Origin: Hysterangium stoloniferum | Taxonomy: Eukaryota; Basidiomycota; Agaricomycetes; Hysterangiales; Hysterangiaceae | Length of the DNA: 64,000 bases | Assembly (NCBI GenBank): GCA_015178975.1 | Contig: WHVD01000006.1 | Location: 682,001-746,000, forward strand | Direction of reading: 5' to 3' | Shown here: one piece after another, positions 54,701 to 64,000 of the stretch | Position numbering within the stretch: the stretch's first letter is position 1 | How the letters are laid out: each line of letters opens with the position of its first letter | Notes under the pieces: generated by a model | The model's input: the letters and a program-made list of their open reading frames with translations, nothing else | Database searches by the model: none | What the model was told of the DNA's origin: nothing | Made by a program: the position numbers and the translations under genes

Positions 54701-55795
54701 CACCACAGAACAGGACGAGGATGAAGTTGAGATGGCTGTTCAGGTACCGGTAATATCGATAGCAGGCTCTCCCGATGACTCTTCGTCATCAGGTGCATTG
54801 CCTGGCGACGAAGACGTAGTTCTCATGGAACTTGCCAGTGATTCAGAAACGGTGGGATCAAGAGCAAATTCTCCCCGACTCAAAGGGGCAGAATTTGGTT
54901 TATTTACCGCTGCTTCCACTAAGATGTTCTATGGAGATCCCGGGGTAGTCTCGAAATTAAAACGTCGAGTTGAAGACAGGGAAGATGACAGCTGTTCCGG
55001 AGACGTGGATGGGTCGGCAAACGATGATCCAATGGATGTTGATCCTCCACAAACGACTTTGGAAAGCCCGTCTCCTGAAACGTGTGTTGGCTGCTGTATG
55101 GGACCATATGACTGATTAACCACACATATCGCAGGCCCTATATTTTCTCTCTCGACTCATTAGGAGGACGACATCCTCGTGCTTTGAGTATTTTATCACA
55201 ATGGCTTCGGCTGGAGGCCAAAGATAAGAAGAGATGGGACAATACTGTTCCCGCAATTGTGAAGCAGGCATGGGTGAGCTTACCTTTTCCATGAATAACC
55301 ATGTTCCATGGCATGACTGACACATGTCAAGGTGCCCGCGCAACCAAACTACTGCGACTGCGGGGTATATGTGTTACACTTCGTGGAACATTTTATGTCT
55401 GATCCAGAGACGTTCTTTGACCATATCGTCGTGAGTCAGTCCTTACAATGACTTGATGCAGTTCTCAGATGGTCTTCATTCAGCGGCATACCAAACCGAA
55501 AAAGGCATCTGATGCTTCCAAAAGAGAGAGCGAACGGATGTGGAAGCATGATGAGGTGGCCGGAAAGCGGGAGACATTGAAACAACGTATTATGAGCTTA
55601 TCAGGTGAATGGAAATTGTTACAAGCTGATTGCAAGGGTAAAGGGAAGGAGAAAATCATTGAGCAAGCTGAAGGGACATCGACAAGCCTCGGGGGGGACT
55701 CAGACTCAGACTCAGACATCGAAGTCCTTGATGTGACGATGGCGGGTAGCAAACCAGCCAAAGCTACAATTAACAAAGCGATGCGACTCCGTTAA
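51767..55795 (+). CDS. ULP2: SUMO-specific protease, Ulp2/SENP6-7 class
   Basis: C48 cysteine protease that removes SUMO or trims poly-SUMO chains, normally nuclear. A disordered N-terminal part (to about 53000) is rich in Ser/Asp with EVIDVDEEEDAGE, which resembles a SUMO-interacting motif. A central domain lies near 53100-53700. The protease starts about 54055 (DLQRLDPGEFLNDVVIEVAL; FFTNLSKKK). The triad is visible: His in LHWYLAII (54512), Asp in IFSLDSLGG (55154) and Cys in QPNYCDCGVYVLHF (55359). About 200 residues of acidic Ser-rich sequence separate His from Asp, the split arrangement of Ulp2/SENP6-7 and not of Ulp1. The N-terminal exons are uncertain: 51767 is the most plausible ATG, but joins before 52010 are unresolved. 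The C-terminal tail is basic, then acidic. Confidence 0.88.
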
Positions 55796-55929
55796 TTAAT
55801 CGTTACTTTATATTCCCTCTGTTTACTCGCATTTTTACCTCCATATCACTCATCTGAGCATTATACCGCAATAATGTACCACCATCAGATCAAACCCTTA
55901 TATTTTTAATGTACTTCACTATCGAATAA

Positions 55930-57364
55930 TCATGTAGACATGTTAAGACGAGATACTGCACCTGAGCCGGTCTGACCATCGAACACAAAAAGGTTGGCTA
56001 TTGGCGGATCGCGACCACCTAAGGCTTTGAGGACGTCCTGTCCCAACAGGCCTCCCAAAACTGCACAGACAGGCGAAAATTCGAAGGCTGCCGTGTGGGC
56101 CAAGGTTCTGTGGCTATTAGTTTATATCGAAGGATAATGATACACAATTGCATACTTACTCAAACTGTTGAAACGAAAGAGAACGCAGGACCTGCGGCTG
56201 GATTCCCGCACTACTAGCTTGAGAGTTAATGAGCGACGTGAAATCTTTGAGAGGAGTTCCTGCAGATGGCAATGTGTTATGCTGCAGCTCATAAGACCAT
56301 ATTGCTGGGATGAGGGGGAAATGATAAAACACGTGCAATGGAAAGTATTAAGCCAAAGGCTGACCATATATAGAAAAAATGAGCTCTGCATTTTGATTTC
56401 TTGCTTGTTTCCTGGTCAGGGTTCGCCAATTATGCTTCATAGCCTCAGTAAATGAAGGGTATTCTACACAATGCTTGCTAGTTTTTCCTTGTTCGGCATT
56501 CGGCGAGCGATCTCTGAGCCTATCCGTCAAAACCTGCATAGCGCTGTAGGTTTCAACACATACTGCGAGATGTATTCGTGCGTGAGGAGGTCGGAGAATA
56601 TGTAGCCAGTGAGACCGTATGAGCCCCCGGCATAGAACGGTTTATTGTGCCAGCGACAGATATCGTTATAACGCGTCTAAATGGAATGGTTGGGTGTCTA
56701 CGGAAAGTAATTCGATAAAAAAACGATTTGGGACTTACTAGATCTTGGCGTGAGCCATCGGTCAAGCAAACGATATCGACACGTTGAAGTAGGGTATCCC
56801 AATCAAGTAATGTCAAATTTGAGATGGTTTCAACCACTACCAATGGGTTTAGACCTTCTATCCCAGCTCTGGCTGCAGCGACTCGCTGGTGAGTTAACAA
56901 AACGATAAACCAGTAGAACGTCATTGCTACGTCGAAGGCACCCACCTTTTTGCCAATGTCGTCTTCACGGAAAAAGAAACCAGCTCCCAAGTCTTCTTCC
57001 GACACATCTTTTGGATCCACTACAATAAGCGAACCAATTCCCGCAAGAACAATGTTTTTAATAAGCTCAGTGGCCACGCCGCGCAAGTTAATCACGCAAA
57101 TGGTAGCATTGCGCATTCTACAAAATATGGATCGACAACTGAGGAAATTGCTAATTTAAACGAAATATGCACCTTTGCTGAGCCTCAAGGCCCCATAACC
57201 GGATTTGTCGATCATATAGTGCGGCTTCATCTACATAAAGTCATAGTTCAGTTCAGAAGAAAAAAGATCCTAGAGGGGAAAGATAGATATCATCGTGAAC
57301 GAGCGATCCACTCACCTTCTGTGATATTTTGTGGAAGAGTTCCATTCTCATGAATTGCAGACAT
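55930..57364 (-). CDS. AOS1: SUMO-activating enzyme subunit Aos1/SAE1
   Basis: Smaller subunit of the SUMO E1 (partner Uba2), needed for SUMO adenylation. ATG at 57364 gives MSAIHENGTLPQNITE. The next exon has the family hallmark DEAALYDRQIRLWGLEAQQR, then RNATICVINLRGVATELIKN, LAGIGSLIVVDPKDVSEEDL, GAGFFFREDDIGK and VDIVCLTDG. Further exons read HEYISQ joined to DRSPNAEQGKTSKHC across a 50-nt intron, and FSPVCAVLGGLLGQDVLKAL, ending SRLNMST-stop. The nucleotide-binding loop reads LRGVATE, lacking the G-x-G-x-x-G of classical E1s; relaxed loops are known in Aos1. It is convergent with the SUMO protease gene, with 134 bp between stop codons. Confidence 0.94.
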
Positions 57365-57950
57365 TTCGGAGTTTGCTAAGCGAGGGACAACTTGATTTCG
57401 ACTCCGAGAGAGTTCGGCGGCCAATTTCGATGAGAAATTAAGGTGCTGGAAACGCTAGTGCACCATACTAAACCGCTAAAACCTATTAGGATCATAGAAT
57501 CTACTGCAGTTAGATTGCATTTCATTGGAAGAAGATCTGGAGTAGACTATTGTGTAAGGAAGTAAGGCAGAAATCACTGAGACCCTGCAACATCTAAGTG
57601 CCCAAACTGCCTCTCCCATTTCAGAGTGAACAGTAACAGACACATTTACAAAGAATATCATAAGACCATAGAAATATTATTTGTATGTTATTACAAATTT
57701 GTATGGTTTCGGATTCTGATAAAATGAGAAAATGAAGATACAGTATAGTTCAAAAAATAAAAAGACTTTATTTCTAAATATTCTAATAATTCATTCCAAT
57801 TATTTGTGAAGTTTTTAATTTTTAGTGATGCCAAAATTGGCCACATCATGTGCATCTTGTTAAGGTCTAAGGTTCAAGGCTAGAGGTGGCATATTGGTAA
57901 GATCTAAGCATAGGGGTAAAAGGGGTTCTATATTGGAGGGTGTTAAGATC
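57365..57950. other. AT-rich transition into the right TE island
   Basis: AOS1 upstream region, then AT-rich DNA (57660-57840). Repeat-like AGGTGGC..GGTAAAAGGGG words start near 57880. No gene is supported. Confidence 0.55.
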
Positions 57951-58530
57951 TAAGCAAAAGGGGCAAAAGGGGATGATTTTGGAGGTCCAAAAATGGTTAA
58001 TCATACTAATTGAGAGGTCCAATTCTATAAGGCAAAGTGGAGCTTGGCTTCAACATATGTGTTGTACCCTCGCATGAACTGTTAGTATTATGTAAGAGTT
58101 AAGCAAGGGGGCAAAAGGGGATGATTTCAGAGGTCCAAAAATGGTGAATCATACTAATTGGAAGATCTGATTCTATAAGGCAAAGTGGAGCTTGGCTTCA
58201 ACATATGTATTGCATCCTGGCATGAACTGTTAGGGTGCTCCAGTATTTCAAACATAGTGGATAGTATGATAGAGGCTAAAGACAACACTTAGCTCAATTG
58301 ACCAGAGGCCCGAAAATACTAGGAATTGTAGATTAAAGAGTATTAAGAGAAAGGTAAGAGGATTTAAACAAGAGAAGGGTAATCTAGGTCAAGTTTCAAA
58401 CTACTGTTAAGAGTTAAGCAAGGGGGGCAAAAGGAGATGATTTTGGAGGTCCAAAAATGGTGAATTGTACTAATTGGGAGGTCTGATTCTATAAGGCAAA
58501 GTGGAGCTTGGCTTCAACATATATGTTGCA
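57951..58530 (+). repeat. Triplicated ~130-bp repeat
   Basis: Three direct copies (about 57951-58085, 58100-58234, 58411-58530) each run GCAAAAGGGGATGATTT, GAGGTCCAAAAATGGT, CTATAAGGCAAAGTGGAGC, TTGGCTTCAACATAT. The 58235-58410 interval matches 12100-12300. The shared GTGGAGCTT..TTCAAC..TGTTGCACCCTC word also occurs near 12053. Confidence 0.8.
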
Positions 58531-58539
58531 CCTGTTAAG

Positions 58540-58921
58540 TGTGGGGCTCATGGGTGGGTCTCTGGGGGAAACCTGCAGAAGTTCCAGAGAAGGATTTGGC
58601 TTCAGCTTATGTGCTGCACCCTCACAAGATTATGTTGTCCAACTTCAGACAGGAGTGGATGGGAAACCCATGGGTTCTGAGAATACACTGGGGCAGATAC
58701 TAAGTCAAAGGTAAGTTGATTTTCTGATCAGATTGTAAGTACCGGTAGTAGCCTAGACTATATAGACTAGTAGATTATTGTACTACATATCCAGAGATAC
58801 AAAAAGACATAATAGTGTTAGGATCCCATTGTTTCAGACCCCCAAAACTTGTTTCTCACTAGAATACCATCATCCTCTCATTATTGGAACCTCCACTTAC
58901 ATCATTACCCCTTGTGGTACC
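58540..58921 (-). repeat. Copy of the 12.5-14.9 kb repeat family
   Basis: GATTTTCTGATCAGATTGTA..GACTATATAGACT (about 58710-58770) matches 14385-14430. The GGCTTCAGCTTAT..CTGCACCCTCACAAGATT block matches 14150-14170 and 13240-13290. The tail 58811-58920 matches the complement of 13390-13490. Orientation is minus relative to the arm at 12545. Confidence 0.65.
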
Positions 58922-59594
58922 TGTTACGACCCGTGCGCTTGGCACACTGTTAGACCTGATTGGACTTCACGCAAAACTCCAATTGCTCACAAACCCATTG
59001 GTATCCTGACTAACCCCATTAGGCACCTCCATTGTTCCCAATTGGTATTTCCATCTGCTCCTTATCCTATACAACCAGTCTACGCCTTTTCTCGCTCTCC
59101 ATTTCTACGTCACTCTATATGTAGTTCCACCTTCTCCATTAGTACTTTCCTTTGTTCTTTTCTTGTTCAGATAAGTGCCAGATTTCTGTATATAAGCCAC
59201 TCATGTATTGTAGTAATAGGACAATCAGAATATCGACTCAGAACACTCCTAAACAACTCTCATAGTCTCACTCTAAGTATTCCACTCTCCACCTCTGCTT
59301 GCGCTTGCTCACCCTCGGTCTCCGACCCTCAGTTTCTGACCCTCAGTTTCCGATCTTTGACCCAACCTGCAACTTATCCTTTGGCTTCCAATCGGTGACT
59401 TACCAAGAGAATTATTTGACAGGACTAGTTTCTCGCCTGCCTGAAGTTTAAGGACACCCAATGGCAATTTGCGAGGGTGCAGCACATAAGCTGAAGCAAA
59501 GTCCTTCTGCTCAGTCCTTGTCGGTCTACTGACATCAGTCAGTTTTCTGTTCTTAACAGTATATTCTGATTTCACACTTGCACTTCCATCAATC
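58922..59594 (+). mobile_element. Probable LTR/leader of the right-hand Gypsy element
   Basis: Starts TGTTACGACCCGTG, a common Gypsy LTR head, contains TATATAAGCC near 59189, and leads into a gag-like frame. CCCTCAGTTTC(T/C)GA words repeat near 59327-59352. The LTR 3' end, primer-binding site and target duplication were not identified. Confidence 0.4.
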
Positions 59595-62500
59595 ATGCCT
59601 CTGAGGAAGAAGGATGTTAAGCCAAGCAGCAAAGCAGAATCTTCCACCCTCCAATCTCTATTCCTGTATACAGCCCGAGCTACTCCAAAAAACCCCACAA
59701 CCAGAAACCTCTGAAGAATCCCACTTTGTGGAAATTATGGGTGATGCTGAGGAAGTACCTGAAGCTGCTGAACCTGAAGCACCTAAAGAGGTTAACAATC
59801 AGTCAGCTCCGGGACCTGAACCTGAGGATAGTGATGGGTCTGTACCTTAAGCCAGTGGTCCTATGAAGTTGGCAAAAAACAAACCAGATTTCTCTCCCAA
59901 CAAAGCATGGGAATTGTTCTCAGGTACCTTGGGATCCCTTAACAATTTTTTAAAGAACAACACTAAGGAAAAGGAACCTGGACAAGCCTGAGTCAATAAA
60001 CCTGAACCATTTACCGGCTCAAACCCAAAGAAATTACTGACATTTCTTATGCAATGTCAATTCAATTTTTAGGACTGTCCAGCTGCCTTTGCAACAGATG
60101 ATTGAAAGGTAAATTTTACACTATCTTACCTCAAGGATTCCACGGCAGCCTGGTTTGAACCTGCATTTTCTGGCCTCACTTCCGAAGATCCCGATTGGCT
60201 CCATGATTGGGATGCTTTCATTGAGGAACTCAAGACAAACTTCGGCCCCTATGACCAACCCAGCGATGCTGAGACTGCACTTTCTAATCTCAAAATGAAA
60301 GACACCCAATGCATTACCGACTACATCGTCCAGTTTAACAACCTCACTGTGCACTGTGACTGGGGTGATTCGGCCCTCCAATACCAATTCTACTCCAGCC
60401 TTCTGTCCTACCTCAAAGATGAAGTTTCCAAAGGGGAGACTGGCAAGCCAAAGACTCTTCCACTCATGTGTCTAAAGGCCCAAAATGCAGATGCCTGATA
60501 CTGGGAATGACATTCGGAAATCAGTTGTGAAAACCCATTGGACAAAAAATCATTGGACAACAAGAATGCCAACAAGTCGGGTAATCAAAACACCAACAAT
60601 ACTGGCAACTCAAACTCCAATAAGAAGTCTGACAACAAGGGTTCTAACAACAAAAAAGGCAAGGGCAAACAGTTGGGAAAGTCGCAAGACAAGGATAAAT
60701 CTGACCTTACCGGCAAACTTGGCTCTGACGGCAAGCTTCTACCACAAGAAATGCAATGCCAAATGGACAACAACCTTTGCCTAAGCTGGCTGCTGAGTCA
60801 AAAAAAGATTAAGCAACTCTCTGGATTCCATGCATTTGGAGAGTTGTGCTGAATCTCCCTGCACACCAGAGAACTGTCATCTTAATGTGTCTGCTCTTTA
60901 TGATCCAAATTCCTCATTTGTAAATCTTACTTTGGAACCCCTCAGGAGTCTCATTTTTCAAGCTCTTGTAGATTCAGGTTCAACTCATTGTTTCATAGAT
61001 ATAAGTTTTTCCTGAAAACATCAGTTAAAAACATATGCAATAGATCTGATTCCACTCTGACTTTTTGATGGTACCTCAAACTCTGTAATCTCACAAGCCT
61101 GCAAACTCCAACTCCCATGTGGAACCTTCCAGACAGTTACTTTCTTTGTAACATAGTTGGACTCGAGCTGCTCTGTGGTTCTAGGACATAACTGGCTCAC
61201 CTGCTACAATCCATTGATTGATTGGGTATTGAGCAGTATCCATTTCTGAACCCTGTCGGCACCCAATACAACTGGTCCATCTCTACCTGTTTTGGAAAAT
61301 ATGGCCTCTACAGCACCTCCAGCCCCCATGGCAAATCCGAGCTCTCCACCTCCCATCTCTCTAATAAACACTGCAGCTTTTATGAGAGCCATCAAGCTGG
61401 AAGGCTCCTGAGCATTTTCCATCCAACTAGAAGTTGACGAAACCACTGGTCATTTCGCAACCCTGGTGGCTGAACCTGTTGCAGATTTGGAAGGTGTTCC
61501 AGAAAAATACCATGAATTTGCAGACGTCTTCAGTGAACAAAAAGCTGATTGACTTGCCCCTCACAGGCCCTACGATTTGAAAATTGATATTGAAGAAGGT
61601 TCACATCTGCCCTTAGGCCCAGTTTATCCTCTCTTGCAGTACGAACTATTGGCTATCCAAGATTTCTTGGATGAACACTTGGCTATAGGATTTATCTGAC
61701 CCTCAAAATCTCCTTATGGAGCCCCTGTTCTATTCGGTCAGAAAAAAGACGGTTCCCTATAGCCTTGCATTGACTTTCAAGGACTCAATGCGATCACTTG
61801 GAAAGATAAGTACCCGTTACCACTAATATCTGATTTACTCGATGCCTCTCAGAAGGCCTGAATCTATACAAAGATAGATCTTAAACATGCCTATTCTTTG
61901 GTTTGGATCACCAAAGGTGACGAGTGGAAAATGGCTTTTCACACTCGCTACGGCTCTTTTGAATGGTTAGTGATGCCTTTCGGCCTCACCAATGCTCTGT
62001 CGGTCTTTTAATGTTTTATCAACAACATCTTTTCTGACCTCCTCAATGTCTATGTCATTGTGTACTTAGATGACATCCTCATATTTTCTGAAGACCCTAC
62101 ACTTCATGATGAACACGTCTGTGAAGTCCTCTAAAGACTCCAAAAACATGGTCTTTTTGTGAATGGTAAAAAATGTTCTTTTGATGTTGACATGGTTGAA
62201 TATTTAGGTTTCATGATGGGACCCGATGGTCTCCGCATGAATGATGCTAACATTCAAGTCATTCAAGATTGGCCGGAACCCCGAAAGGTTAAGGATGTTC
62301 AGTCCTTTTTAGGCTTTGCCAATTTTTATTGCCATTTCATTCACAACTACTCAAAAATTACCATTCTGCTTACTCATCTTACTTGTAAAGACACCCTGTG
62401 GATTTTCTCTGAGGAATGCTGCACAGCATTCCAAGAATTGAAAAGTGTGTTTACATCTGCTCCTATTCTGTCACACTGGAAGCTCAATGTTCAACTCATT

Positions 62501-62704
62501 GTGGAAACTGATGCCTCAGATTATGCACTTGCTGTAATATTGTCCATTCTGGACACTGACAGTGAAGTCCACCCAGTAGCCTTCTTGTTTCACACCTTCT
62601 TGGCACCTGAACTCAACTACAATGTTCACGACAAGGAACTACTTGTGATATTTGAAGCTTTCAAGACATGGTGACACTATCTGGAAGGATCAGCATCTCC
62701 AATA

Positions 62705-63079
62705 CACTGGAGGCATCCTAAGGTTTTTGGAGTTGGAGAACCTTCTGAAAATCCTATGATTTGGCCAAATTCTTTAAGAGTTCTTTGAACTGATAAATTG
62801 TTTGAAAATTTTTTCTTTTAGTAGGATTTTCTAAAGTGGAAAATCATATCTGAAAACTTTAAATATTTGTATCAGGACATCTGAGGAAACATCATTAGTT
62901 AGAGTTTCTTGATACAAATTTTTAAAGTTTTCAGATATAGTTTTTCACTTTGGAAAATCCTACTAAAACTTAAAATTTCTAAACAATATATCAGTTCAAA
63001 CAATTCTTAGAAAATTTGGCCAAATATTAGAATTTTTGGAAGGTTTTCAAAGTCCAAAAATCTTGGGATGTCTCCAGTG
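62705..63079. mobile_element. 375-bp foldback MITE, CACTA-like
   Basis: It begins CACTGGAGGCATCC and ends with the inverse of CACTGGAGACATCC. The two halves are near-complete inverted copies with only a short centre. Flanks are ATA at 62702-62704 and 63080-63082. A 3-bp duplication with CACT(A/G) termini is the CACTA/EnSpm hallmark. It interrupts RNase H codons between SASPI and DVITDHKN. Confidence 0.85.
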
Positions 63080-63259
63080 ATAGATGTTATAACTGACCAC
63101 AAGAATTTGGTTTACTTTTCAACCACAAAACTATTCACCTGTCAGCAAGCCTGATGGTCCAAATACCTCTCCACCTTCAGTATGGTCATCCGCTTCTGTC
63201 CCCTTGGTGGAAAACCCAATGCTATGACTAGACGATGGGACATCTATCCTAAAAAGGGG

Positions 63260-63661
63260 TGTGAGGAGTATGCTTTTACCACAGTTTCATTGTGGTAAAA
63301 CACTCCTTTTATTTTATATATTTTACACATTTTATTTATATTTTTCTATCCCTTATATTCTTTGAATATCATATCATTTCTTTAGTTCAAAGCTTTGTGT
63401 ATACTTGTGGGTGCACTCAGCACCAAATGAAACTCAGACACACTTTTACCCAAGCACCACCACTCGTAAGACATAAACTAGGTCTACAGCGAGTGGTGAT
63501 CAGGGTAACATGTCAGCTACCACATAGGTAGCATTATCTGAGCTATTGAATACTTCAGGCCTCGAACTATAGCAGTCGAGGCCTCCACTCGAATCATCCA
63601 TCTTCCCATTCTACTCATTTCTTCGTATATAGAACGGTCAGAACTTCTACCACTCTTCACA
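63260..63661 (+). mobile_element. Solo LTR, 402 bp, inside Gypsy pol
   Basis: Same family as 8730-9203 (TGTGAGGAGTATGC..ACTCTTCACA), with about 75 bp fewer near its 3' third. Flanked by AGGGG at 63255-63259 and 63662-63666. The pol frame reads YPKKG before it and GNSDY after it, so it split one codon run at the RNase H-integrase junction. Confidence 0.9.
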
Positions 63662-64000
63662 AGGGGAATAGCGACTATGCCACAGTTAATCCGCATAATT
63701 TCAAGCCTATGTTTTTATCGGAACAACTGTCCAAGTCAATCTGAGCTACTTACCTTATACATCCAGTCATGTGCAGTGTTATCCTTATGGATACTGAGAA
63801 ATTACATCAAGATATATTATCGGCACTTCCATTAGACCCAGTCACCAAAGCACACCTCAATAACCTGTCTGACCCTGATCATCCCCGATGGTCACTCGAC
63901 CCACAAGGTTTCATTAAACTTGACAACCACATTTATGTTCTGGACTCCGACACTCTCTGACTTCAAGTCTTACAGCATAAACATGACCACCTGATCTCGG

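Larger units (their letters stand above)
59595..63960 (+). pseudogene. Ty3/Gypsy gag-pol, decayed, continues past the right edge
   Basis: Gag: PFTGSNPKKLLTFLMQCQFN near 60008, YLKDSTAAWFEP, DWDAFIEELKTNFGPYD and TDYIVQFNNL, with a Lys/Asn-rich tail. Protease: ALVDSGSTHCFID at about 60961. Reverse transcriptase: about 61560-62200, with [36 protein letters not shown] and catalytic [11 protein letters not shown]. RNase H: IVETDASDYALAVILS and NYNVHDKELLVIFEAF. Integrase zinc-binding region: from 63667, NSDYATVNPHNF..HPRWSLDPQGFIKLDNHIYV. Stops at 61697, 61859, 62009 and 62672 sit where relatives have Arg or Gln. Interrupted by the MITE at 62705 and the LTR at 63260. Confidence 0.85.

Noticed and set aside
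63251-63260. AAAAAGGGG before TG.. as a polypurine tract and 3' LTR end of the Gypsy element
   Set aside because: The pol frame resumes after the LTR (GNSDYATVNPHNF) and AGGGG is present on both sides, so this is a target duplication around a solo LTR.

Overview
The window is nuclear DNA of a filamentous basidiomycete, most likely an agaricomycete. The genes carry many introns of about 43-60 nt with GTRNGY donors. There are two KRE6/SKN1-type glucan-synthesis proteins and a DUF6534-like membrane protein typical of mushrooms and their relatives. The transposon set (Crypton-like, Ty3/Gypsy, Ty1/Copia, Tc1/mariner, PIF/Harbinger, a CACTA-type MITE) is also typical of TE-rich basidiomycetes. I cannot name the species. 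No tRNA, rRNA or CRISPR array was recognised.

Layout. (1) 1-16.3 kb is a TE island. It begins with a Crypton-type tyrosine recombinase gene (0.3-2.6 kb) and simple repeats. A nested stack follows: an LTR rich in heat-shock-element motifs, holding a solo Copia LTR with a perfect target duplication; a decayed Copia fragment; a decayed antisense Gypsy pol; a Tc1 element with 200-bp inverted repeats, itself split by two solo LTRs; a hairpin element; a large inverted-repeat pair; and a broken Harbinger transposase. (2) 16.5-57.4 kb is a gene island: PRP8 (-), KRE6-like copy 1 (-), mitochondrial-type malic enzyme (-), a possible 75-aa gene (+), MUS81 (+), an unknown single-pass membrane protein (+), a DUF6534-like protein (+), SMC6 (+), an unrecognised gene (+), KRE6-like copy 2 (+), a Ulp2/SENP6-7-class SUMO protease (+) and the SUMO E1 subunit AOS1 (-). 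(3) 57.9-64 kb is a second TE island: a triplicated ~130-bp repeat, a copy of the 12.5-14.9 kb repeat family, and a decayed Gypsy element running off the right edge, interrupted by a CACTA-like foldback MITE and a solo LTR.

Functional themes. The gene island places genome-maintenance and SUMO genes near each other: MUS81 (joint-molecule resolution), SMC6 (SMC5/6 complex, which carries a SUMO ligase in other fungi), a SUMO protease and a SUMO-activating subunit, the last two convergent with 134 bp between their stop codons. Two KRE6 paralogs in opposite orientation bracket the DNA-repair genes and differ in intron content. I found no wholly new gene system. The most novel observations are the HSE-rich LTR promoter, the nested insertions whose target duplications can be read directly, and a transposase reading frame whose apparent N-terminus is LTR sequence. 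Intron positions were placed by eye from splice motifs and reading frame, so exact exon ends in the long genes are approximate.
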